64,000 nt of DNA from assembly GCA_964603725.1 (NCBI GenBank), contig CAZRWW010000002.1, forward strand, positions 1 to 64,000. The letters run 5' to 3'. The position numbers were made by a program, and so were the translations under genes. The first letter of the stretch is position 1; the number at the start of each line of letters is the position of its first letter. The notes under the pieces are model-generated. The model did no database searches. It saw nothing but the letters and a program-made list of their open reading frames with translations, and was not told the origin of the DNA. Shown in pieces: positions 33,573-42,740 of the stretch. Source of the stretch: CAZDKK01 sp964603725. GTDB lineage: Bacteria; Eisenbacteria; RBG-16-71-46; CAIMUX01; WJJG01.

Positions 33573-35116
33573 AGCGGCACCTCCTTCAACCACTCGAGGT
33601 CGGCCAGATAGAGCGCGCGCATGTCGAGCACGTCGTAGCGCAGCATCGCCAGCCGCTCGAGCCCCAACCCCCAGGCCAGCACCGGCACGCTGCACCCCAG
33701 CGGCCGGGTCACCTCGGGCCGGAAGATGCCTGCGCCGCCCATCTCGAACCAGTCCTTCTTCTCCTCCAGCCAGATGAAGACCTCGACGCTCGGCTCCGTG
33801 TAGGGAAAGAACGCGGGCCGGAACTCGAAGCGCTCGAAGCCCATCTTGCGATAGAACGCCGCCAGCGTTCCCAACAGGTGCGCGAAGCTCGCCTGCTCGT
33901 CGATGATGATGCCGTCGACCTGGTGGAAGACCGGCAGGTGCTTGTAGTCGATCGCCTCGCGGCGGAAGACGCGCCCGACGCAGAAGACCTTGCGCGGGCC
34001 GCGCGGATCCTCCGCCAGGGCGCGCACCGTCGCGGCGGTCGTGTGCGTCCGCAAGACCGTCTCTTGCGCGCGCCGGGCGTCCCAGGCGTACTGCCAGCCG
34101 CAGGACCCGGTGTCGCCGCCGTCCTCGTGGGTGCGGGCGACGCGCCTGACCAGCGCCTCGTCGGGCGGCAGAGGCGCGCTCGGGGGACTGGCCAGGTAGA
34201 ACGTGTCCTGCATCTCCCGCGCGGGGTGGTCCTGCGGCTGGAAGAGCGCATCGAAGTTCCAGAAGGCCGATTCGACCGTCGGCGACTTGATCTCCGCGAA
34301 CCCCATCTCCAGAAACACCCGGCGCGTCTGCTCGATCACGCGCTGCATCGGGTGCCGCTTGCCCGCGTGCGCCGCCGCCACGCCCAGGTGCACGTCGTAG
34401 CTCTTGAAGGTCGCCTCGCGCCATTCGCCGGTGGCGATGAGGTCATAGGTGAGCTGCGCGATCTCGCCGGCCTCCGCGATCCCCCCGGCCACCGCGGCCG
34501 CGCCCTCCGCGGTCAGGCGCGCGAGGCGCCTGCGCCTGGAGCGGACCTCCATGAGCTCGCGCCGCCCCTTGAGCAGCTCCAGCGCCGCCGCCAGGGAAGC
34601 GCCGCCCTGCCCGGCGAGGTCGGGGCCGAGCTCGTCCTCGAAGGCCCGGCCGTCGGTGCGCTCCGCGAGGGCGGCCAGCAGCCGCTCATCCGGCCCGGGC
34701 GCCGCCAGCCCGGCCTGGGCCCGCTCGCCCACGCGGATCGCCCCGCCCTCCTTGGCGCCCCAGCCCTTGGCGGCCAGAAAGCGCAGCGAAGCCCCCACGT
34801 CCTTGGCCGCCAGGCCCGTCAGCGCCGGCAGCTCCTGCATCGTGAGCGGGCAGCCGGCCTGCGCCAGCGCTTCGAGCACGCGCCGCTCCGGGAGCCTCTC
34901 GGTGACGGCCGCCCGGCCGCCCTCCCTGAGCACCAACTCCTGTCGCGGGATCTCCTCGATCGCCACCAGCCCCCGCTCCGACAGAAGCTGGGCCCCGGCC
35001 GCCAGGAGCGCCTGATCGACACCCAGCTTCTCGGCCAGGACCGCGATCTCGATCGCCGCCTCCACCCCCGAGAGTCCCTTCAGGATGAGATACTGCTCCC
35101 GCGGGAATCTCTGCAT
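33563..35116 (-). CDS. pheS: Phenylalanyl-tRNA synthetase alpha subunit, archaeal type
   Basis: A 517-residue alpha subunit, the long form with N-terminal winged-helix domains (about 1-200) as in archaeal and spirochaetal PheRS, not the ~340-residue bacterial form. The class II catalytic core (about 235-517) has motif 2 RKVFCVGRVFRREAIDYKHLPVFHQ, FFPYTEPSVEVF, and motif 3 GLGLERLAMLRY. The ATG at 35116 has AAGGAG at proper spacing; a GTG at 35122 would sit inside that SD. It starts 48 bp after rsmE and overlaps pheT at its end. Confidence 0.95.
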   Translation of the reverse strand: MQRFPREQYLILKGLSGVEAAIEIAVLAEKLGVDQALLAAGAQLLSERGLVAIEEIPRQELVLREGGRAAVTERLPERRVLEALAQAGCPLTMQELPALTGLAAKDVGASLRFLAAKGWGAKEGGAIRVGERAQAGLAAPGPDERLLAALAERTDGRAFEDELGPDLAGQGGASLAAALELLKGRRELMEVRSRRRRLARLTAEGAAAVAGGIAEAGEIAQLTYDLIATGEWREATFKSYDVHLGVAAAHAGKRHPMQRVIEQTRRVFLEMGFAEIKSPTVESAFWNFDALFQPQDHPAREMQDTFYLASPPSAPLPPDEALVRRVARTHEDGGDTGSCGWQYAWDARRAQETVLRTHTTAATVRALAEDPRGPRKVFCVGRVFRREAIDYKHLPVFHQVDGIIIDEQASFAHLLGTLAAFYRKMGFERFEFRPAFFPYTEPSVEVFIWLEEKKDWFEMGGAGIFRPEVTRPLGCSVPVLAWGLGLERLAMLRYDVLDMRALYLADLEWLKEVPLCR

Positions 35117-35164
35117 GCTCACTCCTTCGCCTCGGTCTCCCCACCGCGCCCGCCGCGGAGCGCC

Positions 35165-35917
35165 TCAGCCCGCGCGCATCATCACGACCGCCGCGCAGAG
35201 CGCGGCCACCGCCGTCTCGACCCGCAGCCGGCGCGGTCCCAAGCTCACGCGCGTCGCGCCGCGCGTCTCCAGCAGGCGCTCTTCACCCTCGCTCCAGCCG
35301 CCCTCGGGGCCCACCAGGAGGAGCCGCTCCCCCGGCGGCCGCGCGAGCCAGGCGCGCGACGGCAGCGCCGCTCCGCGGGCGTCGGCCGCCAGCAGGTGCG
35401 CATCGGGCCACGCGGCCAACACCGCGCCCAGATCGGCGTGCGCCCGCACGGGGGGCGCGAGCGCCCGTCCGGACTGCTTCATCGCCGCGAGCGCCACGCG
35501 CTCCCAGCGCTCGATGCGGCCTTCGCCGCCGCGGGCCAGGGCTTTCAGCGAGCGATCGGCCCGATAGACCTCGAAGGCGGCCGCGCCGAGCTCGGTCGCC
35601 TTCTCGATCGCCCAATCCAGCCGCGCCGCGCTGCGCATGAGCGGCAGCGCCACGCGTCCGGCCAGGTTCGCCTCCGCGGGGCAGTCGCCGGGCGTCCCCA
35701 CCCGCACGCGCAGGCGCCCCCCGCGCACGCCCAGCGCCACCGCCTCCGCTTCCCGCCCCGCGCCGTCGATCACGCGGAGCGCATCGCCCGCGCGCAGGCG
35801 CAGCACGCGCAGCGCGTGGCGCGATTCGGCCGCCGACAGGGTCGCCTCCGCACCGGGCGCGGGCCAGGGCGGCGCGAGGTGGAACACGCGGTGGCCCGCA
35901 TCAGCCCCCGAAGGCAT
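35165..35917 (-). CDS. rsmE: 16S rRNA (uracil-1498-N3)-methyltransferase
   Basis: A 250-residue SPOUT-family enzyme that methylates U1498 of 16S rRNA using SAM. An N-terminal PUA-like domain (ESRHALRVLRLRAGDALRVIDG) is followed by the knotted catalytic domain with RLDWAIEKATELGAAAFEV, LLLVGPEGGWSEGEE and LGPRRLRVETAVAALCA, all typical of RsmE. It overlaps the dnaJ end by 17 bp and precedes pheS, consistent with the frequent dnaJ-rsmE pairing. Confidence 0.93.
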   Translation of the reverse strand: MPSGADAGHRVFHLAPPWPAPGAEATLSAAESRHALRVLRLRAGDALRVIDGAGREAEAVALGVRGGRLRVRVGTPGDCPAEANLAGRVALPLMRSAARLDWAIEKATELGAAAFEVYRADRSLKALARGGEGRIERWERVALAAMKQSGRALAPPVRAHADLGAVLAAWPDAHLLAADARGAALPSRAWLARPPGERLLLVGPEGGWSEGEERLLETRGATRVSLGPRRLRVETAVAALCAAVVMMRAG

Positions 35918-37052
35918 CGCGCACCTTCTCGAAGAACCCGCGTCCCGGCTTGGGCGGCTGCTGGCCCGGCAGATCGGCCAGCTCCTGCAAGAGCTGCTTC
36001 TCCCGGGCGGACAGCTTCTGCGGCGTCCAGACGCGCACCTCGACGTACAGGTCGCCGGTCTCGCGCCCGGTGCCCAAGCCCTGGTCGCGCAGCCGGAGGA
36101 TCTTGCCCGTCTGAATCCCCGCCGGCAGTTTCAGCTCGACCGGTCCCGAGAGACTCGGGATCTGGATCTTCGCCCCCAGGGCCGCCTGGGTGAAGCTGAC
36201 CGGCATGCGCAGCAGCAGGTCGTTGCCCCGGCGCTCGAAGTAGTCGTGCGGCTCCTCGACGATGCGCACCACGAGGTCGCCGGGCGATCCCGCGCGCCGG
36301 CCCACGTTGCCGCCGCCGCGCTTGACGAGGCGCTGCCCCTCGCTCACGCCCGCGGGCACCTTGATGATCATCTCCTCCTGCACTTGCCGGCGGCCCTCGC
36401 CGCGGCACTGCGGGCAGGGGTCCTCGATGATGGTGCCCTGCCCCCCGCAGCGCGTGCAGGTCACGCTCTGGACGACCTGTCCCCACAGCGAGCGCTGCAC
36501 GACGCGGATCTCGCCGGTCCCGTCGCACTGCGTGCAGTCCGACCGGCGGCCGCTCGGACCCGCGCCGCTGCCGCGACAGGCCTCGCACGTCGCCAGCCGG
36601 GCGAGGCGCACCTTCTTCTCGACGCCGCGGGCGATCTCCTCGAGGCTCAGCTTCAAGCCGATCTGCAGATCCTCGCCCCGTCGCTCGCGGGCCATCCCGC
36701 GCCGCGACTGGAAGCCGCCGCCCATGAAGGCATCGAAGATGTCCTCGATGCCCCCGAAGCCGCGGCCGCTCATGAACTCGCGGAAGATCTCGAGCGGGTC
36801 GATGTTCTGCGCGCCGGCATAGCCGCCCTGCACCCCCTCGTGGCCGAAGCGGTCGTATTGCGCGCGCTTCTGGGCGTCGCTCAGAACCTGGTAGGCCTCG
36901 GAGACGTCCTTGAAGCGCTCCTCGGCCTGCTTGTCGCCGGGGTTCTTGTCGGGATGGTACTGGACCGCCAGCCGGTGATAGGCCTTCTTGATCTCCTCGG
37001 GCGAGGCGTTGCGATCGATGCCCAGCGTCTCGTAGTAGTCTTTCTCAGCCAT
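35901..37052 (-). CDS. dnaJ: Chaperone DnaJ
   Basis: A 383-residue type I J-protein. The J domain (1-70) carries HPD in AVQYHPDKNPGD. A Gly/Phe-rich linker (about 75-120) follows. Four zinc repeats CxxCxGxG are intact: CEACRGSG, CTQCDGTG, CTRCGGQG, CPQCRGEG. The C-terminal substrate-binding domains end with PGRGFFEKVRDAFGG. It stimulates DnaK ATPase in protein folding. No dnaK or grpE lies near. The ATG at 37052 starts the canonical MAEKDYYETLG. No CIRCE element was seen; transcription likely comes from upstream genes. Confidence 0.97.
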   Translation of the reverse strand: MAEKDYYETLGIDRNASPEEIKKAYHRLAVQYHPDKNPGDKQAEERFKDVSEAYQVLSDAQKRAQYDRFGHEGVQGGYAGAQNIDPLEIFREFMSGRGFGGIEDIFDAFMGGGFQSRRGMARERRGEDLQIGLKLSLEEIARGVEKKVRLARLATCEACRGSGAGPSGRRSDCTQCDGTGEIRVVQRSLWGQVVQSVTCTRCGGQGTIIEDPCPQCRGEGRRQVQEEMIIKVPAGVSEGQRLVKRGGGNVGRRAGSPGDLVVRIVEEPHDYFERRGNDLLLRMPVSFTQAALGAKIQIPSLSGPVELKLPAGIQTGKILRLRDQGLGTGRETGDLYVEVRVWTPQKLSAREKQLLQELADLPGQQPPKPGRGFFEKVRDAFGG

Positions 37053-37071
37053 CCGACCCTCGCGCGTGCCG

Positions 37072-38490
37072 CTAGTGGCCCCGGGCGGCGAAGACCGAGC
37101 GCACGGTCAGGAGCAGGATGCGCAGGTCGAACGCCAGCGACCAGTTCTCGACGTAGTAGAGGTCGTAACGCGTCCGCTCCTCGATCGGCACGTTGCCCCG
37201 CAGCCCGTTGACCTGAGCCCAGCCGGTGATCCCGCTCTTGACGCGGTGACGGCCGAAGTAGTCGGGCACCAGATCGCGGAAGCGTTCGACGAAGTAGGGC
37301 CGCTCCGGCCGCGGTCCCACCAGGCTCATCTCTCCCTTGAGCACATTGAGGAACTGCGGCAGCTCATCCAGGCTCCAGGTCCTCAGGAAGACCCCCAGGC
37401 GCGTGCGCCGGGGGTCGTCCTGGTCGGCCCACACGGGTCCGGTGCCACGTTCCGCATCGACGCGCATCGACCGGAACTTTATGATTTTGAACGTTTTACG
37501 GTCACGCCCCACCCGCTCCTGCATGTAGAAGATCGGCCCCGGCGAGTCGAGCCTGATCACCAGGGCGATGACCAGCAGCAGGGGGGTCAGCAGGATCAGG
37601 ATGGGCACCGTGATCAGCAGATCGAGGGTGCGCTTCAGGACCCCGTTCCAGCCGGCCAGCGGGATCTCCCGGAGGCTCGCGATGGGAATGCCGTCGATCT
37701 CATCGAAGCGCGTCTCGCCGGCGATCAACCCGAGCAGGTCCGGCACGAACTCCACGTCCACCTCGTGGGGCCGGCACTGCCGCAGGATCTCGATCAGGGC
37801 CGCCTGCCCGGCGAGCGGCAGGGCCACGAAGACGCTGTCCACGCGCTGGGCTGCGAGCACCTCGCCCACCTGGTCGTAGCGCCCCAGGACGGGGGCCGGA
37901 TCCTCGTCGCGCGGGGCCGTGTCCTCTCCCGGACCGGCCAGGATGCCCACGCCCTCGTGCGGCAGGCCGTCGTCGGCGGCCAGCGCGCGCGCCAGGCGGT
38001 AGCCCTGCGGCGTGCGGCCGATGAGCACGAAGCGCAGCGGCCGCCCGCGATTGAGCGCCGCCGAGAGGCGGAACCCGAGCGTGCGACCCGCGTGCAGCAG
38101 GGGGACCGCGATCATCCAGATGAGCGGGATGGCGATCCGCGAAAGCGTGACTTCGCGGTAGAAGAAGGTGATCCCGGCGGTGATCACCATCCCCAGCAGC
38201 GATGCGCGCAGGAGCCGTGAGACGGCGGCGCCGTTCCAGCGCAGCCGCCGCCGGTAGAGGCCAGCGGCGTGGAAGACGGCCACCCAGACGATCACCGTGG
38301 CCGCGGCGGCCACCACGTAGTGGAGCAGCGGCGGCACACCCTTGCTCAGGTCCCAGACGTGCCCGACCAGCGGAGAGCGGAAGCGCAGCCAGTAGCCCGC
38401 CAGGAAGGCGGCCAGCACCGCCAGCGCGTCGCTCGCGTGCCAGAGGAACTGGAGCAGGGTCTCCCGCTTGCGTCGCTCGACGTGTCCCAT
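37072..38490 (-). CDS. WcaJ-like polyprenyl-phosphate sugar phosphotransferase
   Basis: A 472-residue membrane protein of the polyisoprenyl-phosphate hexose-1-phosphate transferase (PHPT, WcaJ/CpsE) family. It starts exopolysaccharide or O-unit synthesis by moving a sugar-1-P from a nucleotide sugar to undecaprenyl phosphate. Four N-terminal membrane helices (about 15-135) and a Rossmann-like middle domain (about 145-270) precede a re-entrant helix (LLLITVPILILLTPLLLV-like). The catalytic core has FKIIKFRSMRVDAE, RTWSLDELPQFLNVLKGEMS and LVGPRPERP, then GITGWAQVNGLRG. The ATG at 38490 starts 3 bp after the glycosyltransferase stop, an operon with it. Confidence 0.92.
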   Translation of the reverse strand: MGHVERRKRETLLQFLWHASDALAVLAAFLAGYWLRFRSPLVGHVWDLSKGVPPLLHYVVAAAATVIVWVAVFHAAGLYRRRLRWNGAAVSRLLRASLLGMVITAGITFFYREVTLSRIAIPLIWMIAVPLLHAGRTLGFRLSAALNRGRPLRFVLIGRTPQGYRLARALAADDGLPHEGVGILAGPGEDTAPRDEDPAPVLGRYDQVGEVLAAQRVDSVFVALPLAGQAALIEILRQCRPHEVDVEFVPDLLGLIAGETRFDEIDGIPIASLREIPLAGWNGVLKRTLDLLITVPILILLTPLLLVIALVIRLDSPGPIFYMQERVGRDRKTFKIIKFRSMRVDAERGTGPVWADQDDPRRTRLGVFLRTWSLDELPQFLNVLKGEMSLVGPRPERPYFVERFRDLVPDYFGRHRVKSGITGWAQVNGLRGNVPIEERTRYDLYYVENWSLAFDLRILLLTVRSVFAARGH

Positions 38491-38493
38491 GGT

Positions 38494-39597
38494 CTAGTCC
38501 TGCACCGCGGCCAGCGCCGCCTCGATCTCCTCACCGATGCGCACCCGGAAGTTCTCGCGCGAGAACTGCTCGGCCCGCCGGCGAGCGAGCCGGGGATCGA
38601 GCTCCAGGCCGTCCAGCCGCTCCAGAGCGTCGGCCAGGCCGGTCACGCTCTGCTCCGCGTAGAAAAGGCCCGTTTCCCGATCGACGACCGTCTCCAGCGC
38701 GCCCCCCGCGCCAAAGGCCACCACGGGCGTCCCGCAGGCCATCGCCTCGAGCGGCACGATGCCGAAATCCTCCTCCCCCGGGAAGAGCAGGGCCCGCGCC
38801 CGGCGCAGCAGGTCGATCAGCGCCGGCTGATCGCACCAGCCGAGGAATGTAACACGTCCGCGGGCCAGACGCTCCAGCCGCCTGCGCTCGACGCCCGATC
38901 CGACGATCACCAGGCGGCGGCCTTTCTGCTGGCAGGCCGCGATCGCCAGGTCGAGCCGCTTGTAGGGCACCAGCGCCGAGATGACGAGGTAGAAGTCCTC
39001 CCGGGCCACGCGCGGATCGGGGGTGAAGGCCGTCGTGTCGACCCACGGGTGCACGACGCTCGCCTCGCGGCCGTAGTAGTGGGCGATGCGCCCGGCCACA
39101 TTGCGCGAGTTGGCGATGAAGTGATCCACGCGGCCGGCGGTGACGACGTCCCACGTGCGCAGCCAGGTGGCCGCGTGCGGCAGCAGCCAGGACACCGGAA
39201 ACCGGTAGCGCCCGCCGCCGAAGTAGTCCTCGAAGGCCTGCCAGACGTAGCGCATGGGCGTGTGGCAGTAGCAGACGTGCACCGTGCCCGGGTGAATCAC
39301 CACGCCCTTGGCCACCGCGTGGCTGCTCGAGAGGACGAGGTCGTAGCCGCGCAGGTCGAAGCGCTCGATCGCGGCGGGAAACAGCGGCAGCCAGCGCTGG
39401 TAGCGCGTGCGCGCGCCGGGCACGCGCTGCAGAAACGACGTCACGATCGGGTGGCGCTCGATCGCCGGGCTCACCCGCCCCGGACGGTGGACCAGGGTGT
39501 AGATGGGGGCGTCGGGAAAGAGCTCGCCGAAGACCTCGAGGCACTTCTCGCCGCCCCGCATGCCGGTCAACCAATCGTGGACGAGCGCGACCCTCAT
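38494..39597 (-). CDS. Glycosyltransferase family 4 protein
   Basis: A 367-residue GT-B enzyme. The N-terminal half begins VALVHDWLTGMRGGEKCLE, with PIYTLVHRPGR and VCYCHTPMRYVWQ. The nucleotide-sugar half has FYLVISALVPYKRLDLAI, LVIVGSGVERRRLERLA, LLFPGEEDFGIVPLEAMACGTPVVA. Similar proteins (WbaZ/mannosyltransferase-like) add sugars to lipid-linked polysaccharide intermediates. The ATG at 39597 has GGGGGAGG upstream and overlaps hemW by 4 bp (ATGA). Together with the WcaJ-like gene 3 bp downstream it forms a two-gene polysaccharide unit in an operon of unrelated housekeeping genes. Confidence 0.9.
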   Translation of the reverse strand: MRVALVHDWLTGMRGGEKCLEVFGELFPDAPIYTLVHRPGRVSPAIERHPIVTSFLQRVPGARTRYQRWLPLFPAAIERFDLRGYDLVLSSSHAVAKGVVIHPGTVHVCYCHTPMRYVWQAFEDYFGGGRYRFPVSWLLPHAATWLRTWDVVTAGRVDHFIANSRNVAGRIAHYYGREASVVHPWVDTTAFTPDPRVAREDFYLVISALVPYKRLDLAIAACQQKGRRLVIVGSGVERRRLERLARGRVTFLGWCDQPALIDLLRRARALLFPGEEDFGIVPLEAMACGTPVVAFGAGGALETVVDRETGLFYAEQSVTGLADALERLDGLELDPRLARRRAEQFSRENFRVRIGEEIEAALAAVQD

Positions 39598-40793
39598 GCC
39601 TCCCCCTCTTCGAGGGCCCGCACCAGCTCGACGAACACGGCGTTGGAGACGAAGTAGGCCTCGGGCGACAGCCGCAGCCGCTCGGCATCGACGAGCAGGA
39701 ATCCGGTCCCCGCCAGGAACTGCGCCCGCTGCCGCAGCCGCGCCCGCTGCTCGGGCGTGGCCGCCGCGTCGAGGTCCACCCAGGCCACCCCATCGGCCAG
39801 CCGCAAGCCCAGGATGATCATCTCCTTGACGGCGTCGGAGGCTGCCAGCCGATAGCGCTCGCGGGTCGGGCGCCGCCCTTCGCCCAGGAGCTGCTGCTGA
39901 TAGGTCGTCAGGTCGGCCCCGTTCTGCCAGCGCACCTGCCCGTCGAAGGAATGGGCGGCGGGGCCCAGGCCGTAGTACGGCTGCCGCTGCCAGGTGCCGA
40001 GGTTGTGCCGGCAGCGGAAGCCGGGCCGAGCAAAGTTCGAGATCTCGTAGTGCTCCAGGCCCGCGGCGTGCGCCGCGCGCAACAGGGCGCGGTACTGGTG
40101 GAGCACAACCTCTTCCAGGGGCGTCGCCATGTGGCCGCCGCGCAGCAGCCGATGCAGGATCGTGTCTTCCTCGGGCGTCAGCATGTAGCACGACAGGTGC
40201 GTGCTGCCGATGGCCAGGGCCGCATCCACGCTCTCGAGCCAGCTCTCGGTCGACTGCCCCGGCAGGCCGTAGATCAGATCGATGTTGAGGTTCGCGAAGC
40301 CTGCCTCGCGCAGGTCCGCGATCGCGCGTCGCGCGTCGGCCGCCCGTGCGACGCGGCCCAGCACCTCCAGCTCGTCATCGCGGAAGGACTGGACACCCAC
40401 GCTCACGCGGTTGAACCCGCCGGCGCGCGCGCGCGCGGCCAGCTCGCGATCGGTGCTCTCGGGGTTGACCTCGAGCGAGATCTCGCACTCGTCCCGCCAG
40501 GCCGGGCCCGCCCGTAGCGTGTCGAGCAGACGCGCCAGTCGGTCGCCCCCCAGGATCGACGGCGTGCCACCGCCCACATAGATGCTGGTGATGCGCAGGT
40601 CGCCGTTCGCCAGGTCGGTTTCTTCGGCGCGCAGCAGCTCCCATTCGACCGCCAGCGCCGCCAGATAGTCGTCGTACGCCGTGTGGGAACCGATCACGCT
40701 ATAGAAGGCGCAGTACCTGCACTTTGCGCAGCAGAAGGGCACGTGCACGTAGAGCGACGCCTCGCGGCCTCTTGCCGTGTCCGCCTGGCTCAT
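39594..40793 (-). CDS. hemW: HemW-like radical SAM protein (coproporphyrinogen III oxidase-like)
   Basis: A 399-residue radical SAM enzyme. The 4Fe-4S motif is CCAKCRYC (CxxxCxxC) near residue 21. YVGGGTPSIL, NPESTD, NRVSVGVQSFRDDELEVLGR and the C-terminal AASDAVKEMIILGLRLADGV match the HemW/HemN-like group. HemW acts in heme trafficking; true HemN makes protoporphyrinogen. The HNxxYW element of HemW reads HNLGTW, with Thr for Tyr. The ATG at 40793 has GGGAGGAAA upstream. It lies 109 bp after lepA, a common neighbour. Confidence 0.9.
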   Translation of the reverse strand: MSQADTARGREASLYVHVPFCCAKCRYCAFYSVIGSHTAYDDYLAALAVEWELLRAEETDLANGDLRITSIYVGGGTPSILGGDRLARLLDTLRAGPAWRDECEISLEVNPESTDRELAARARAGGFNRVSVGVQSFRDDELEVLGRVARAADARRAIADLREAGFANLNIDLIYGLPGQSTESWLESVDAALAIGSTHLSCYMLTPEEDTILHRLLRGGHMATPLEEVVLHQYRALLRAAHAAGLEHYEISNFARPGFRCRHNLGTWQRQPYYGLGPAAHSFDGQVRWQNGADLTTYQQQLLGEGRRPTRERYRLAASDAVKEMIILGLRLADGVAWVDLDAAATPEQRARLRQRAQFLAGTGFLLVDAERLRLSPEAYFVSNAVFVELVRALEEGEA

Positions 40794-40902
40794 GCCGTTT
40801 CCTCCCGGAGGCCGGAAGGGGATGATAGCCCCCGGCCGCGGGTCGCGAAAGCCCGCCCGACGCCCATGGGCCGGGCGGCTGGCCGCGCCCGACCGGCGCC
40901 GC

Positions 40903-42732
40903 TCAGCGGCGCGCCCCCTGGTCGTCGTCGGTCGCGCGCAAGAGGGCCAGAAACGCCTCCTGGGGCACGTGGACCGTGCCGATCTGCTTCATGCGCTTCT
41001 TGCCCTCTTTCTGCTTCTCGAGCAGCTTGCGCTTGCGGGTCACGTCGCCGCCGTAGCACTTGGCCAGCACGTCTTTGCGCAGCGGATTGACCGTCGAGCG
41101 CGCCACGATGCGCCCGCCCACGGCCGCCTGGATGGCGATCTTGAAGAGCTGGCGCGGAATCAGGTCCTGAAGCCGATCGACCAGTCGCCGCCCCCACTCG
41201 TAGGCCTTCTCGCTGTGCACGACCAGCGAGAGGGCATCGACCTTCTCGCCGTTCAGCAGGATCTCGAGCTTGACCATGTCGGACTCGACGTAGCCGTGGA
41301 ATTCGTAGTCCATCGTCCCGTAGCCGCGCGTCACCGTCTTCAGACGGTCGAAGAAGCCGAAGAGGATCTCGCCCAGCGGCGCCAGGTACTCCAGCCGCAT
41401 GCGCCGCTCATCGAAGTGCTGGATGTTCTGCTGCACGCCGCGGCGGTCGAGCACGAGGCGCATGACCTGTCCGATGCTGTCGGGCGGCACCATCAGGTGC
41501 AGGCGCACGAACGGCTCCTCGACCCGATCCCAGTCGCCCGTGTCGGGCATCATGCTCGGATTGTCAACCACCTCGTGCTCCGCGCTCCCCGTGCGCCAGA
41601 CGCGGTAGCGCACGTTCGGCAGGGTCGCGATGATCGCCAGGTTGTACTCGCGCTGCAGCCGCTCCTGCACGATCTCCAGGTGCAATGGGCCCAGGAAGCC
41701 GCAGCGGAATCCGAAGCCGAGGGCGACGGAGGTCTCCGGCTCGTACGAGAGCGCGGCGTCGTTCAGGCGCAGCTTGGCCAGGGCATCCTTCAGGTCCTCG
41801 TAGTCATCCGCGGCCACGGGGAAGACGCCGCTGTAAACCATCGGCTTCATCTGCGCATAGCCGGCCAGCGGCGCGATGCCTTCGCCCGGCGCCAGCGTGA
41901 TCGTGTCGCCGACCGGCGCGTCCCCCACATCCTTGATGCCGGCGATGACGTAGCCGACGTCGCCGGCCTCGAGCTGCTCGGTCGGCACGAGCTTCAGGCG
42001 GAAGACCCCCACCTCCTGCACCTCGTAGGTCTTGCCGGTGGCGATGAAGCGTACGCGGTCGCCCGGCCGAACGCGACCGTCCACGACCCGCACGTGACCG
42101 ACGACGCCGCGGTAGGTGTCGAACTGCGAGTCGAAGATCAGCGCCCGCAGCGGCCGGTCGGAGCTCGCCGCGGGGGGCGGCACCTGCCGGACGATCGCTT
42201 CGAGCAGCTCGTCGACGCCCTGACCGGTGCGGGCGCTCACCGCCAACACCTCGTCCGGGGGGCCGCCCATCAGCCCGGCCACCTCGAGCCGCACGTCCTC
42301 GGGCCGCGCGAAGTCGACATCGATCTTGTTGAGCACCGGGATGATCTCGAGGTTGTTCTCGATGGCCATGTAGAGGTTCGAGACCGTCTGCGCCTCGACG
42401 CCCTGCGTCGCGTCGACCAGCAGCACCGCCCCCTCGCAGGCCGCGAGCGAACGGGAGACCTCGTAGCTGAAGTCGACGTGACCGGGGGTGTCGATCAGGT
42501 TGAGGCGGTAGTCCTGCCCGTCGCGCCCGCGGTAGTCGAGCGCGATCGCGTGCGCCTTGATCGTGATGCCCCGTTCGCGCTCGAGGTCCATGTCGTCCAG
42601 GACCTGCTCGCGCATCCGCCCGGAGGGGACGGCGTTCGTCCGTTCCAAGATGCGGTCGGCCAGCGTCGACTTGCCGTGGTCGATGTGGGCGATGATGCAG
42701 AAATTGCGGATGTGATTGCGATCGACGGCCAT
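40903..42732 (-). CDS. lepA: Elongation factor 4 (LepA)
   Basis: A 609-residue translation GTPase that back-translocates or assists stalled ribosomes and initiation. G motifs: AHIDHGKSTLADRIL (G1), RGITIKAHAI (G2), DTPGH (G3), NKIDVD (G4). The C-terminal domain unique to LepA has DVLAKCYGGDVTRKRKLLEKQKEGKKRMKQIG-type sequence. The ATG at 42732 begins MAVDRNHIRNF. It is located 8 bp after the DUF5683 gene. No odd features. Confidence 0.97.
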   Translation of the reverse strand: MAVDRNHIRNFCIIAHIDHGKSTLADRILERTNAVPSGRMREQVLDDMDLERERGITIKAHAIALDYRGRDGQDYRLNLIDTPGHVDFSYEVSRSLAACEGAVLLVDATQGVEAQTVSNLYMAIENNLEIIPVLNKIDVDFARPEDVRLEVAGLMGGPPDEVLAVSARTGQGVDELLEAIVRQVPPPAASSDRPLRALIFDSQFDTYRGVVGHVRVVDGRVRPGDRVRFIATGKTYEVQEVGVFRLKLVPTEQLEAGDVGYVIAGIKDVGDAPVGDTITLAPGEGIAPLAGYAQMKPMVYSGVFPVAADDYEDLKDALAKLRLNDAALSYEPETSVALGFGFRCGFLGPLHLEIVQERLQREYNLAIIATLPNVRYRVWRTGSAEHEVVDNPSMMPDTGDWDRVEEPFVRLHLMVPPDSIGQVMRLVLDRRGVQQNIQHFDERRMRLEYLAPLGEILFGFFDRLKTVTRGYGTMDYEFHGYVESDMVKLEILLNGEKVDALSLVVHSEKAYEWGRRLVDRLQDLIPRQLFKIAIQAAVGGRIVARSTVNPLRKDVLAKCYGGDVTRKRKLLEKQKEGKKRMKQIGTVHVPQEAFLALLRATDDDQGARR

Positions 42733-42740
42733 GGGTTCTC

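Noticed and set aside
35117..35122. GTG at 35122 as the pheS start
   Set aside because: It overlaps the SD of the ATG at 35116, which has proper spacing.
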